Shown here piece after piece: positions 19,900 to 30,334 of a DNA stretch of 64,000 nucleotides. The stretch is taken from contig OX243821.1 in assembly GCA_945859605.1 (NCBI GenBank), positions 13,832,335 to 13,896,334 of the forward strand, in the 5' to 3' direction. Position 1 is the first letter of the stretch, and each line of letters starts with the position of its first letter. The notes under the pieces are model-generated. The model was not told the origin of the DNA. It made no database searches and worked only from the letters and a program-made list of their open reading frames with translations. A program made the position numbers and the translations under genes. The stretch is from Lumbricus rubellus. Lineage: Eukaryota > Annelida > Clitellata > Crassiclitellata > Lumbricidae.

Positions 19900-20916
19900 A
19901 TGAGTGCCAGCGAAGGTCCTTCTACCGCCGGGGCTGCAGCTCAATTGCAGTCACCCGAAGGTGAAGCAGATACCGGGCTTATGAATCCGCCTAAGAAACG
20001 GAAGAAACCGGCCGGTGACTCGCCCCACGAGACGGCGAAGTATTGGGATTATGCCGCTGGTTTAGCCACGGCAGATGAAGCAGGCGACAACGACGGCTAT
20101 GAAACCGACAGCGCCCGAGTCGCCAAACCAAAAAAGCTGTGAGTCTAAACTCACTGCGGAAAACCGGCAACCGACGTTTGCATGCGACCGCGAGGAAACC
20201 GGCCAAGGTATCCGTGTCACGTAAGGTCAAAGGTCAAAGTTCAGTGACCAAACGGTGCGCGCTCAATGAACCTGAGGCGCAGAATGACTCACCTGTGTCA
20301 ATAGAGATGACGGAGGCGCCGGTCGCACGAGCGACGGTTTCTCGACCTGTTGACAATCGATTGTTTATAGAATTTATTGGTCTACCGCTGTGTAAGGTCA
20401 ACGCGGTAGCTGTTCGTGCGGAGCTGAATCAACAGTTTGGCCCGCTGTCAGCAGACCTCTCTACCCCGGCGGCCACGAGCGTGCGTGTGCACCTTGGAGG
20501 CCCTGAAAAGGATACCAACAAGGCGCGTTTGCTCGCCTCTACCAAGATCTGCTCTTATCAGATCAAGGTGTCGGAGCCGCACGAGATCGTGCGCCAGAGG
20601 GGCAGGTATGTCCAGAGGGTGATGAAGGGAGTCCCTCTTGCTCTCACCGACTCGGACATTAACGAGGCCCTTAAGGACAATCAGTGCCTGTCATTGATCA
20701 AGGCCCAGCGTATCTATAAAATTAAAGATAACGTGAAGACGGCGACAATGGCAGTCCTACTGGACTTCATACCAGGCACGATTGTCCAAACAAGAGTAAA
20801 CATCGGTTTCATGACTTTTAAGCTGCATGTCTACGTTCCTCCGCCTACACGCTGCTTTGTTTGTTTTTCTCTTGGCCACGTGGCTAAGTTTTGTAGGCAA
20901 ACACAAAGCTGCGCCA
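19900..20916 (+). pseudogene. LINE ORF1 (gag-like), second copy, longest reading
   Basis: ATG at 19900 opens MSASEGPSTAGAAAQLQSPE with a basic KKRKKP patch; the frame stops at 20140-20142 and the neighbouring frame runs on to 20942. It contains DNRLFIEFIGLPLCKVNAVA (about 20350-20410, an RRM-like or ferredoxin-like fold is likely), RQRGRYVQRVMKGVPLALTD, ALKDNQCLSLIKAQRIYKIK, IPGTIVQTRVNIGFMTFKLH and VPPPTRCFVCFSLGHVAKFC (one CCHC knuckle). This is a nucleic-acid-binding ORF1 of a LINE. At CRQTQSC the sequence switches into a third copy, so the knuckle region is truncated. Confidence 0.75.
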
Positions 20917-21796
20917 AAGGGGCAAATATGCCCAGAGAGTGATTAAGGGAGTCCCTCACGCTCTATCTGACTCTGACATATTCGAGGCGGCCAAATACAA
21001 TGTGTGCCTGCCTCTGATAAGAGCACAGAGGATTCTCAAAATTGTAAACAATGTTAAAATGGCGACAATGGCTGACCTCATGGACTTCACATACCAGGCC
21101 CGATACTGCCTACGAAAATGAATATTGGGTTTCTGAAATTCAAACTGCATGTATATGTACCACCACCTACACGCTGTTTTGTTTGTTTTTGGCCTCAATC
21201 ACGTGGCCAAGTTTTGCAGGCAAAGCCAATGCTGCAGCATCTGTGCTGGACCACACAAGCACACCGAGTGCACAAAGAGGCAACAGCCTGCAGAGGACCA
21301 CACCCTGCGATGTCGGGAAGCTGCCCGAAGTACAACTTGGCAAAGACCGCGACAACCATCAGCGTCAGGGACAGCCGATCCTACAGCGATGCGCTACGGA
21401 TCGCCAAAAACCAGGAGAGGGAGAAGACGTCCGCTGCAGCAACAACGACATCATCCGCACCATCTACAACACCGACGACGACTGCGACGCCTGCTGCTAC
21501 GCCGAGCAACCCGGCAGCCGCTCAGGCTGAGCCGAAAGAGCAGCGCCTACCTCGTGTCCTTTGCCGTCAAAGATCTCAGGTGAGACCACTGACCACACCC
21601 GCCCCTGCTGTGCCCAGAGGGAAGACGCTCTGGAGGCTCCGAGTCGTGCCTTTGCCCTGCTCGTGGAGACGACGGACAGTTCTCGCCATTTCTGCTGATC
21701 GAGCTTCTTGTGAGCACGATCGCCGCTGCCTTCAAAACCTCCCGAAACTCGGAGCCGTCGAAATCGTCACCGATGACTAAGGACAACACGCAGAGT
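20917..21796 (+). pseudogene. LINE ORF1, third consecutive copy, frameshifted
   Basis: Starts in the RQRGRYVQRV block (KGANMPRE in the wrong frame, then VIKGVPHALSDSDIFEAAKY), continues MNIGFLKFKLHVYVPPPTRC, and in another frame NHVAKFCRQSQCCSICAGPH (two knuckles). The C-terminal part reads SGSCPKYNLAKTATTISVRD and SYSDALRIAKNQERE, then an Ala/Thr/Pro-rich stretch encoded by an (ACN)n-like tract. At least two frame changes; not functional. Confidence 0.7.
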
Positions 21797-21962
21797 CACC
21801 AGCGAAGATCGTTTGGATTCCCGGTCATCACGGCATCGCAGGCAACGAGACAGCATACGCCCTGTGCAAGCAGGCGCTCCACAACTCCATCAAAATTCTT
21901 GCCATCACCCAAATGCCTGCTTCATGTTCAATTGCTTCACATGAAAAGCCTGCTTAATTTTT
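21797..21962 (+). mobile_element. RNase H C-terminal scrap
   Basis: Reads KIVWIPGHHGIAGNETAYAL and CKQALHNS, matching the last RNase H block (IWIPSHVGIHGNEEADTAAKE), with the final catalytic Asp replaced by Tyr (TAYAL for TADAL). It follows ORF1 directly, so ORF2 between them has been lost. Confidence 0.7.
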
Positions 21963-22245
21963 AAACAAGCAACACTTTCGCATTACCGAATCATCTCAAA
22001 CACATGTCATTACGATGCGCATGCAAATTGAATGAAAATCTTACCCAGGAGGGCAAAATCATTCAGTACTTTAAAGTTCTGTTTAATAAGAAAGTTTCAT
22101 CATGAGATTTACAGAACTGTTTGATAATTTCAACTATTAACCAAAGTTCTTGCTTCCGAGTTCTTAAAAAACATTGAACTCGCAAGCCACTGATCAACTG
22201 CTCTTAATCACTGTCGTAAACGGGATGTGCTGTTTTTTACCCACA
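21963..22245. other. No recognisable gene
   Basis: AT-rich, no coding signal. Confidence 0.4.
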
Positions 22246-22612
22246 CATGTAAAGGGAAAATAATCTTATTCTGCAAAGCCTTTTACGATGGCGATTTCAA
22301 GAAAGCCTCTTTCGATGAAGACAAACATTGAAATAGGAAGGAATTGACGTGAAGGAGACGAAGAAGAATCCTTTGGCATAGGATGAAGATGCACCCTGAT
22401 GGGATGTGTGAAGAGTGAGGTGTCCCGGACACGACCCGACACCTTCGTTTGGAGTGCTGGCGAAAAGATATCAGCCACACCATTAAAAAGAAATGCCAGA
22501 TGCTGATGGTAGATCACACCATTCCCAATATCTTTCAATACCAGTCCATACAACAAGTACTAAGTGGAAAAGAAATCAACAGAGAACCTCCGTATATTAT
22601 TTAACACTCAAT
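22246..22612 (+). pseudogene. LINE ORF2 C-terminal pieces
   Basis: GKIILFCKAFYDGDFKKASF ends in TGA at 22329-22331. Then HPDGMCEE, a stop, GVPDTTRHLRLECWRKDISH and NIFQYQSIQQVLSGKEINRE to a TAA near 22604. The second part is the CxxCG...HLLLEC zinc-like motif that ends ORF2 in these LINEs; here TGT is mutated to TGA. The same two-part order recurs at 28600-28951 and 29540-29755. Confidence 0.7.
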
Positions 22613-23050
22613 ATAAATCACTTCAAGGGTTGTTGCCTCCATGTAAGACATGTCAACTGTTTTTCATGATGTATACTCTAACAAAGCCTCCAAGTTTCAT
22701 GAATGTGCAATAAATATTTATTTACCGTATTTTATGGCACATCAAATTTGCGAATTCAAGATGCAATGTATTTAAAGTATTTCTTCATAGGTTGCTCATT
22801 GCTGATCAACACATTTTATGTCATACATCTTTCCCTACATGGCGGAAATCTTTGAGTGATGTTTTTGGGTGACTGCATCACTGTCTCACGACTGTTGGGG
22901 CTGCAACGCCAATACAACTTGTATGGCAACAAGAGCAAAAAAGAATTTGGAAAGCTGAATCTTACGAGTGTTGTATGCAGTAAGTATAATTGTAGCTACC
23001 ACTCTCTGTCTATTCTTAACTGTACACGCCCCAAGATAGGTCCATGCTAT
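22613..23050 (+). repeat. LINE 3' flank repeat, copy 1
   Basis: 'cactcaatataaatc', 'gttgttgcctccatgtaagacatgtcaactg', 'atgtgcaataaatattt' and 'gttgctcattgc' recur at 28951-29225 and 30430-30800. It always follows the ORF2 C-terminus, so it is probably the 3' untranslated region plus adjoining duplicated DNA. An AATAAA is at 22709. Confidence 0.65.
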
Positions 23051-23054
23051 AAAA

Positions 23055-23316
23055 AAAACAGGAAGCCATTGTTAAACAAACTCTTAAAACAGAAGCAAAA
23101 GCCAGCTGGTAAAATTATTGTTCAGAGCTTACAGATCAAACTAATCTGGGATCAGTGTGGAATTGGGAAAAAGGATGAATGGTTTAGCCATTTCCCTTTG
23201 TATGTAGTTCAGGAAACCGGTTTCCTGTACGGAAAACAGATTTAGGTTTACAAGCCAAACTATAGTGTGCAAACAGAGTTAAATTGGTAGAATAAAGGCT
23301 ACCACATGGTGCATTG
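23055..23316 (+). mobile_element. LINE linker scrap and flank, target of the hAT insertion
   Basis: AIVKQTLKTEAKASW and NYCSELTDQTNLGSVWNW (about 23060-23165) match the EN-RT linker. From about 23185 ('tagccatttccctttgta') to 23316 the sequence is homologous to 26425-26545, and that homology resumes after the hAT at 25476. Confidence 0.65.
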
Positions 23317-23324
23317 CTATGTAT

Positions 23325-25467
23325 TAGTGTGGTCCTCAAAAATAATTTCTCGAATTTAGCTGATGGTACCCTCTCTATCTGTTACCTTGCCTTAGTAGTG
23401 AATAAGTGTAAAATTTCAGCCCGATTGATAGATATTTAGTGGTAGCTCCATGCTACTGACTTTTCACCATTGATTACCATGGCGAAAAATAGTCAAATCA
23501 TAGCATTTGAAGTATATTGGACAAGAACTCTTTTAGAATTTAGATCAAAGAAATAAACTGATCATCGTAGACTGTTGGAGAATGAGTGGCATATAGATCT
23601 ACTGAATAGGCCTACTGGTATAAAGTTAATAATTTTGTCTTAAAATAATTTTAAAAAGTATAGCAAAGCCAGGCATATGCTGAACATGTTCTGCATGCGC
23701 AACAGTTTTAGAGGGTTTTCGATTGTTGGAGTCTCAGTAGTATGCCCAACACATACTTCTTTTTCGTCAAGGAACTGAGATCTGTGCTCAGATACAACCT
23801 GCGTTAGGTATTTCTCCCATTCATATTTAGTGGTGGATGATTTGAATTCTTGAAGGAGTTTAACACCCCTCTCGGCAATGCCGTTTACAACAATGAAACT
23901 CTTTGTGCACTGTTTTGCCTTCTAAAAGTCCTGATTTTGTTTCAATTGTTCGGTAGGCTACCAATCTCAGTTAGGAATTTACATTGTGTTCTACTATCCG
24001 TAAGATGTTCAAAGTTTTGACCGTACCAAAATCTTCAACCTGTAAATACGCTGCTCACCTGCACTTGAATGTGTGTTTCACATGCTCGTTTCGTTCTTGA
24101 ATTTGAGATGCCTTGACCATCTTTCGCTGCACAAGTGCACATGCATGTTCCATGGTTGACGGTGGAGTCTAAAAAGGCCAAGGCTACCATCTCCTCACTC
24201 ACATATCACAAATCCTTAGAAAGAGCCTTGGTGGTTGCTGCAGAAATGACACAATTTTTTCGAACTTTTTGTACCTGAAGATAGACTTCAAAATCCGAAG
24301 GTCGCTGGAAGGTGTCGTAGGCTAATCTGGTTGGGACAAGACAACATGCTCCTGCCAATACCAGACTAGGAAACAGGTTGATGTATACATCTAACTGATA
24401 TTTCTTCTGGTCTGTAAGAAGGAATTGTTCTCTGAACATCAAGAAACAATATCTGCCAACCATCTTACCCCATGTACTGCAACGAGTGCCATCAATCGGG
24501 TTTCACGTGGTGGAATTTTACTAAGAAAGGCGACAATGAGTTGAAGTAGCCCGTGGTATTCATCTCAAAGCTGGATGCTAAATTGTTAAGCATTTTTGAC
24601 TATTTGCATCAAGTCTGAATTGACGACTTGATGAATGCTGCCAAATTATCTTGGCATTTCGGATCCTGGAGTGCTGTCTGGAAGTGACTTACAATAGCAT
24701 CCAACTATAAATGCATGAGACCCACTTTCAAAATTGTTATGTCTGGTGGGCCACTTGATGCTAGTGCAAATGATTGTTTGAACTCATGACCATGCATCAC
24801 AATTTTGACAAGCAAGGTGCAGTGGGTCTTTCCCAGTATAGTCTCTTTGTTTAATGCTGCAGTATCGAAGTACATCACTTTGACTCTATCTACAAAATCC
24901 TTCAACAGAATCACAACAACTTGTCTTGTTTCTTCACCTTGACCATAATTTAACCTTTGCACTCCGTGTAATTGATTCACTTCGTATATCTTGAGACCAG
25001 TAGCCCACTGGCAATCTATCAAATGGTTGTTTACCTGTAATACCAGGAAAGATCTTCCCATCCATCGAACGCATTACAATCATCTTAGCACCAAGTGCAT
25101 CCGTAAATTTATCTCTCCTCTCTTATTATTTAAACAATTATCCAAAGGTCACTTATACCCTTATCTAAAAGCATTTAAATAAAAGAATAATTGCATCAGC
25201 TTCTTCCTGCAGATTGAAGAAAACATTGCATCTATGACGACCGTTAACTTTAAATCATAAATGAATGTCGAGTTTTGTCGACATACATGTAATGTACATG
25301 CAGTCGGGGTACTGGTATATCTCACCCTGCAGAGCGACCTCTAAACTTTGAGCAATTTCAATAAAATTTGGTAAGAATCATTTTCATATGATGCATAACA
25401 GAAAAAAATGGTACCGTCATGCATTGTTCAAACTTTATTTTCCCCCATAGATTTGAGGACCACACTA
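23325..25467 (-). mobile_element. hAT DNA transposon, 2143 bp, with 8-bp target duplication
   Basis: Perfect 16-bp terminal inverted repeats TAGTGTGGTCCTCAAA (23325-23340) and TTTGAGGACCACACTA (25452-25467) are flanked by exact 8-bp duplications CTATGTAT (23317-23324, 25468-25475), which fit the hAT target consensus nTnnnnAn. The homologous site at 26540 lacks the insertion, which confirms the ends. Transposase remnants are on the minus strand (24206-25061). Host-side microsatellites are absent, and the copy is decayed by stops. Confidence 0.92.
24206..25061 (-). pseudogene. hAT transposase remnant
   Basis: The minus-strand reading 25061-24705 contains LLKDFVDRVKVMYFDTAALN and SSGPPDITILK, resembling the 'RV.GMvFDTTaSNtG' catalytic region and 'SSGPei.lFk' block of hAT transposases; the Asp of FDT would be catalytic. 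A second reading, 24463-24206 (DVYINLFPSLVLAGACCLVP), lies downstream without a recognised motif. No BED zinc finger or C-terminal dimerisation domain is visible. Identification rests on one motif plus the element's ends. Confidence 0.6.
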
Positions 25468-25475
25468 CTATGTAT

Positions 25476-25707
25476 GTAGAGTAGAGGCGTCTACTCTAGG
25501 GTACTGTGATTCAATATTATCCAACGCAGTTTTATCGTACCGTGTATGATATTTGAATGCCCATTGGTGAACGACAGTGTTTCTGAAACTTTATAACTGT
25601 ATTTTATACAGTTGGTCTCCACATTTCGTCTGCATCGACGAACCGGCAGTGGTTGGATTGGGACCCACCCTGCCATGGTCTCGTCAGGCTGCTACTGAAT
25701 CTCAAGC
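25476..25707 (+). mobile_element. Flank homologous to a LINE 5' region
   Basis: 'gtggaggcgt.aactct', 'tttatccaac.cagt' and 'ctgcatcgacga' are shared with 26545-26730, upstream of an ORF1 start-like sequence at 26820. It is therefore probably a LINE 5' untranslated region. Confidence 0.5.
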
Positions 25708-26124
25708 TTGAGCCTGCAGAATTCGGTTTCGGTGTTTCACATACGACCCCTCCAACCAGAAAGAAGGGGGACAAGAATTAGCGGCTATTACGCTGTTGCG
25801 GTGGCACTAGCCTGCTGCATGAAGAACGATCCGACTGGTCATATATATATATATAATATAATATATATATATATAAAATATAATATATATATATATATAT
25901 ATAATATATATATATATAATATATATGACGAAGATTTCTTCTTCGAACACTTTGAAGAGGCTGTTGCGTTGACAAAACTAACAGAGTTCGAGAAAATTAG
26001 AATTTACAAAGGGAAAGAACATATTCACAAAGTTCAAAAGACTCATTGCATTTGTCAGAGGCCATCAGAAGAGAAAATGATTGAGTGCAGCAAATGTTTC
26101 AGCTGGCTACATGCTAAGTGCTGA
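25708..26124 (+). pseudogene. Ulp1-like plus PHD-finger ORF interrupted by a TA microsatellite
   Basis: An open frame of 138 codons. Before the repeat it reads SGYYAVAVALACCMKNDPTG, resembling the 'DCGlFAvAyA..l..g.DP' C-terminal block of Ulp1/C48-type cysteine peptidases, with Ser where the catalytic Cys would stand if the alignment is right. After a TA tract (25843-25925) come FEEAVALTKLTEFEKIR and HCICQRPSEEKMIECSKCFS, then WLHAKC: five or six ligands of a PHD finger before the TGA. Ulp1-PHD fusions occur in some transposon-encoded proteins. The PHD is truncated. The Ulp1 assignment is inference; the PHD is clear. Confidence 0.6.
25843..25926. repeat. TA microsatellite inside an ORF
   Basis: TA dinucleotides broken by AATA, 84 bases, keeping the flanking frame open as Ile/Tyr/Asn codons. 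Confidence 0.9.
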
Positions 26125-26399
26125 CGATGGGAGCTGTGGCTACTGCGCAATTGATTTAATTCAGACACAGTGCAAGATGTACATATTACATAGAGCAATT
26201 AGAAGGGATATGCATTTCTTATATATAACAAATATAATGTCTAGTCTGTTTTAACACTTCGAGTGAATGCGATGGACCTTTGATAGTAATGAACAATGGA
26301 TTGCGCAAATAATAGTTGTAATGTGCTACTTGCTGCCTGTGTGGCAGACAAGCCACAAGAGGCAGCTCACTATCGGCAGCCTCTTGGTGAAAGGCGGGA
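26125..26399. other. No recognisable gene
   Basis: No coding signal apart from the decayed continuation of the PHD reading (about 26125-26150). Confidence 0.4.
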
Positions 26400-26876
26400 G
26401 TAACTATGACTTTCTTAAGGTAGCCATTTCCCTTTGTAGGTAGTTAGTAAAATCGTTTTCAGTTTTCTGTACGGAAAACCGATTTGAGTTTTCATGCCAA
26501 ACTATAGTGTGCAGACAGAGTAAATGGGTGGAATGAAGGCAAGAGTGGAGGCGTTAACTCTATGGTCACTGTGCTTCAATTTTATCCAACTCAGTGATCT
26601 CTACACAAGTTTAATGCACAGTTGTGTGATCTTTAAAGGTGCTCTGGTTCTCGACTCTGCTTTCTGAAATTGTTACTATATTTTCTTTTACAGTAGAGCT
26701 ACATGTCTCCGCCTGCATCGACGACCATGCTTCTCACCGTGTGCCTACAGAATACGATCGAGTTCCAAGTGTTTCTGACTAGATACGATACGGCCTTTCT
26801 ATCTAGGAAGCAGCGGCTCAATTGTAGTGACCAAGGGTGAAGTCGATACTTGGTTGATGACTCTGCCTAAAAAACT
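26400..26876 (+). mobile_element. LINE 5' region and ORF1 start scrap
   Basis: Empty-site homologue of the sequence that carries the hAT insertion (23185-23316 and 25476 onward). At 26810-26875, 'gctcaattgtagtgaccaagggtgaagtcgatac' parallels the ORF1 opening at 19936. Confidence 0.6.
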
Positions 26877-27290
26877 ATGAAGGGAGTTCCTCTTGCTCTC
26901 TCTGACTCTTTCTGCCAATGGACATGCGTGCTTGCCTCTAAGTTAACGATTATTTGGATCCCAAGCCATGTTGACATAATAGGAATTGAAAGACCAGATA
27001 AATTAGCAAAAGAAGCATTAGACCTAGATCGCATAAATTCAACTAATTATCTAGAGTTAGATGAAATTAATAGCTCAATTAAATCTCATCTAATAAATAA
27101 ATGGCAAACAGTATATAATGGCGATAGTAAAGGTCACTTCTATAAGAACATCTGCCCTACTGTTAATGCTAACATCAAGTTTTTCAGACCCAATGAGGCA
27201 AAAAGAAGTACAAATTAGCCAACTAAGATTAGGTGTAGTAAATACCAATAGCAGATTGCTTAAGTTAAGACACCCAACAGGATTATGGGG
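26877..27290 (+). pseudogene. Chimera: ORF1 scrap fused to RNase H C-terminus and ORF2 tail
   Basis: One frame runs from MKGVPLALSDS (the ORF1 block KGVPLALTDSD) straight into LTIIWIPSHVDIIGIERPDK, LAKEALDLDRINSTNYLEL and INKWQTVYNGDSKGHFYKN, the end of RNase H and its spacer. After a stop, another frame has RQKEVQISQLRLGVVNTNSR. The final RNase H Asp is present (PDKLAKEA). About 2.5 kb of ORF1 and ORF2 is missing at the junction. Confidence 0.75.
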
Positions 27291-27883
27291 GGGGTCATCT
27301 TCAGAGTTGGAGAAGATGAGGATGGCCTCTTTGAAATTGCTCAAATCGTTGGCGCAAAATATGTTAAGAGAATGGGTGGCCACAGAGCACAATATATTTA
27401 TTTATATATTATTTATTGTTTCAAATGATATCCAGCGAGTTGCCATTCTTTCTTTCGACGGTGGGATGCGATCGAAGGCGATCATGCATAACATCAAAGC
27501 CTTCTCACAGGAGGTCAGAATCCCGGTTTTTGGGCTATGAAATGTGTGCTTCAAGAATGTAAACACGAGATGGACGAGACAAATTGGACAAGAAACTTTT
27601 GGTCGTCTGTGTTGTGATGGCGTTTTGGAGGGGGGAGGGGAGGGAAAGGAAAACTTGCACCCATTTTTAATTGTTAATCTGTGTAACAAATGACAGCATG
27701 CTAAACGTCAGGTCGTTTCTAGTCTAACTACTTCTGCTTCTCAGCGTGTGCCTACAGAATACAATTGAGTTGCAAGTGTTTTTGACAAGATACGATACGT
27801 TGTCGATATTTTGACCCCGAGGCCGTTGTCCATTGTACGCCGTGAAGTGAAGGCTGGATGTATCAACCATGGGCAATGGCTAG
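27291..27883. other. Unassigned; part resembles a LINE 5' region
   Basis: 27291-27700 has no recognised content; a G-rich run is at 27630-27650. About 27735-27810 ('cgtgtgcctacagaatac', 'agatacgatacg') repeats 26735-26790. Confidence 0.4.
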
Positions 27884-28330
27884 ATGAAAACATTAAATCA
27901 AACGAGAGCAGTATCAGGTTGTCATTGGGGTGCATCAAAGAAATCTATGTTAGCCATATATAAAGATCTTAAACGATCAGTATTAGATTATGGACATGTA
28001 GCGTATGCTTCAGCATGTCGAAACATCCCGATGACGCTTGAGCACACAGAAGCTCGACACGCCTACAGAGACCACTTCGTCCGGAAATGGCAGCAGGAAT
28101 GGACCACCTCAGCAACCGGCTCCGACTACAGACTCATTGAGCCGAACGTCAACCTGGTGACAAGTACGCTGATCCAATCCGGAAGAAGGAAGTCACGATC
28201 ACCAGACTCTGTCTCGGCCACTGCCTCCTCAACACGCAGATGCAGAGATAAGGACGACACGACTCCAGAAACTGCGACGTGTGCGGTGTCCAGGAAACCG
28301 TGCGTCACTTCCTGCTGGAATGCCCCTCAA
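27884..28330 (+). pseudogene. LINE ORF2 chimera: thumb fragment joined to the C-terminus
   Basis: TRAVSGCHWGASKKSMLAIY and DYGHVAYASACR (thumb) are followed abruptly by HAYRDHFVRKWQQEWTTSAT and DYRLIEPNVNLVTSTLIQS; a frameshift near 28190 moves the reading to TRLCLGHCLLNTQM, then RHFLLECP. The higher GC of the second half marks a different subfamily. RNase H has been skipped at the join near 28020. Confidence 0.7.
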
Positions 28331-28957
28331 ATGAACAATTTCGCGACAAACCTAGTTTTGCATGGAAGACAGAGAGTCCATCAAATTATTCACCACCACA
28401 AAGGGAAAATAATATTATTTTGTGAAGCCTTTTACGAACGTGATTTCAAGAAAGCATCTTTCAAAACTCCAATGGAACTTCAACTGAAGCGCAACAATAG
28501 AGAATGGGTGACCGGAAGAGTTTCAAATGAACAATTTCGCGACATACCTAATTTTTGCATGGAAGACGGAGAGTCCATCAAATTATGTACCACCAGCAAA
28601 GAGAAAATAATATTATTTTGCGAAGCCTTTTACGACGGCGATTTCAAGGAAGCCTCTTTCGATGAAGACAATCATTGAAATAGGAAGAAATTGACGTGAA
28701 GGAGACGAAGAAGAATACTTTGGCATAGGACGAGGATGCACCCTGATGGGAAGTGTGAAGAGTGTGGTGTCCCGGACACAACCAGACACCTTCTTTTGGA
28801 GTGCTGGCGAAAAGACATCAGCCACACTATAAAGAAAAAATGCCAAATGCCGGGGGTAGATCCCACCATTCCCAATATCTTTCAATACCAGTCCATACAA
28901 CAAGTACTAAGAGGAAAAGAAATCAACAGAGAACCTCCGTATATTATATAATACCCA
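28331..28957 (+). pseudogene. LINE ORF2 C-terminal tails, two in tandem, plus zinc-like end
   Basis: A first tail (28331-28470, GKIILFCEAFYERDFKKASF) is followed by a second (28500-28678: GRVSNEQFRDIPNFCMEDGE, EKIILFCEAFYDGDFKEASF, TGA). Then an intact reading 28736-28951: HPDGKCEECGVPDTTRHLLL, ECWRKDISHTIKKKC and QQVLRGKEINREPPYII. The CxxCG...HLLLEC motif is the usual LINE ORF2 end. Bases 28513-28735 are repeated almost exactly at 29445-29667. Confidence 0.7.
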
Positions 28958-29228
28958 ATATAAATCACTTCAGGGGTTGTTGCCTCCATGTAAGACATGT
29001 CAACTGTTTTCATGATGTATGCTCTAACAGACTCCAAGTTTCATGAATGTGCAATAAATATTCATTTACCATATTATATGGCACATCAAATTTGCAAATT
29101 CAATATGTGATGCGAGTATTTAAAATATTTCTTCATGTGTTGCTCATTGCATTCAACATATTTCAGGTCATAAATCTTTCCCTACTTGGCAAAAAATCTT
29201 TGATTGATGTTTTTGGTGGACTGCTTCG
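28958..29228 (+). repeat. LINE 3' flank repeat, copy 2
   Basis: Same as 22613-23050 up to 'tttttggtggactgcttcg' and then joined to another ORF2 tail at 29229. AATAAA at 29053. Confidence 0.7.
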
Positions 29229-29760
29229 ACATACCTACTTTCCGCCTGGAAGATGGAGAATCTATCAAATTATTCACCACCAGCAAAGAGAAAATAATAT
29301 TATTTTGCAAAGCCTTTTACGAATAATAGACAATGTGAAGTCTGACAAAAAATGTCTCTCTAAGGGTATTGTCATTTCGAGACGATCGATGGAAAGACTT
29401 ACAAATTGAAAGCCAAAGGATTCGATAGACAATGAATGGGTGGTCGGAAGAGTTTCAAATGAACAATTTCGCGACATACCTAATTTTTGCATGGAAGACG
29501 GAGAGTCCATCAAATTATGTACCACCAGCAAAGAGAAAATAATATTATTTTGCGAAGCCTTTTACGACGGCGATTTCAAGGAAGCCTCTTTCGATGAAGA
29601 CAATCATTGAAATAGGAAGAAATTGACGTGAAGGAGACGAAGAAGAATCATTTGGCATAGGATGAGGATGCACCCTAATGGGATGTGTGAAGAGTGTTGT
29701 GTCCCTGACACGACCAGACACCTTCTTTTGGAGTGCTGCCGAAAAGACATAAGAAAAATG
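29229..29760 (+). pseudogene. LINE ORF2 C-terminal tails, third and fourth copies
   Basis: 29231-29321 reads LEDGESIKLFTTSKEKIILF then CKAFYE and a stop. 29436-29610 repeats the 28513 copy (offset 932 bases). HPNGMCEECCVPDTTRHLLL follows at 29667-29730 and is cut at about 29755. Confidence 0.7.
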
Positions 29761-29939
29761 TCAGATGCTGGTGTATACATTTAAAAGTTTCAACGGCCAT
29801 AGACCCGCAAAACCTCTGCGCTGATTGGTTCCCGTTGAATCTGACAATCGCACATAAATTGTTTGTGGCCAAAAGGCGATTAAAATGTGTTTGATTCAAT
29901 GAATACAGACACAGAAAACCATTCATAATCATTTGTTAA

Positions 29940-30014
29940 CTCTTTCCCGCCGGATCGGGTCGCGGGTGACCCGATAAACCCAATAGGTATCGGAACAATT
30001 CCGGCGGGAATGAG
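29940..30014. mobile_element. 75-bp TTAA-flanked MITE, piggyBac-like
   Basis: CTCTTTCCCGCCGGA at the left and its near-complement TTCCGGCGGGAATGAG at the right are flanked by TTAA (29936-29939, 30015-30018). The first bases resemble the piggyBac ends CCCTTTCGCCCC at 14513. The interior folds on itself (CGGGTC ... GACCCG). Confidence 0.75.
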
Positions 30015-30018
30015 TTAA

Positions 30019-30334
30019 TATATAACAACTTGTAAATTGTAAATATGTGAATAACCTCCATATAAAATTAATGTGAACATGTTTAATTAAGGAAAAAAAA
30101 GAGTCGGCTGCGGCCACCAAAGGAAAGCTAAGCTGGAATTTCTTTGGAAGGGGAAAAAAAGAGCCACAGAGAGCCAAAAAAGAGAAAAAGTGGAGGAAAA
30201 AACCCCAGAGAAACAGAAAGAGAAGATCCCAAAGAGGACAAATGTCAATATTGCAGCAACAATCAACAAAACACATTAACAACCTATGTTGCCACACAAC
30301 GTCGTAAAACACCGGAACTACTACTACTATACTG
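30019..30334. other. Purine-rich, no recognisable gene
   Basis: A/G-rich stretch at 30090-30240 ('gagccacagagagcc'), similar in style to 34140-34270; possibly LINE 3' sequence. Confidence 0.35.
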
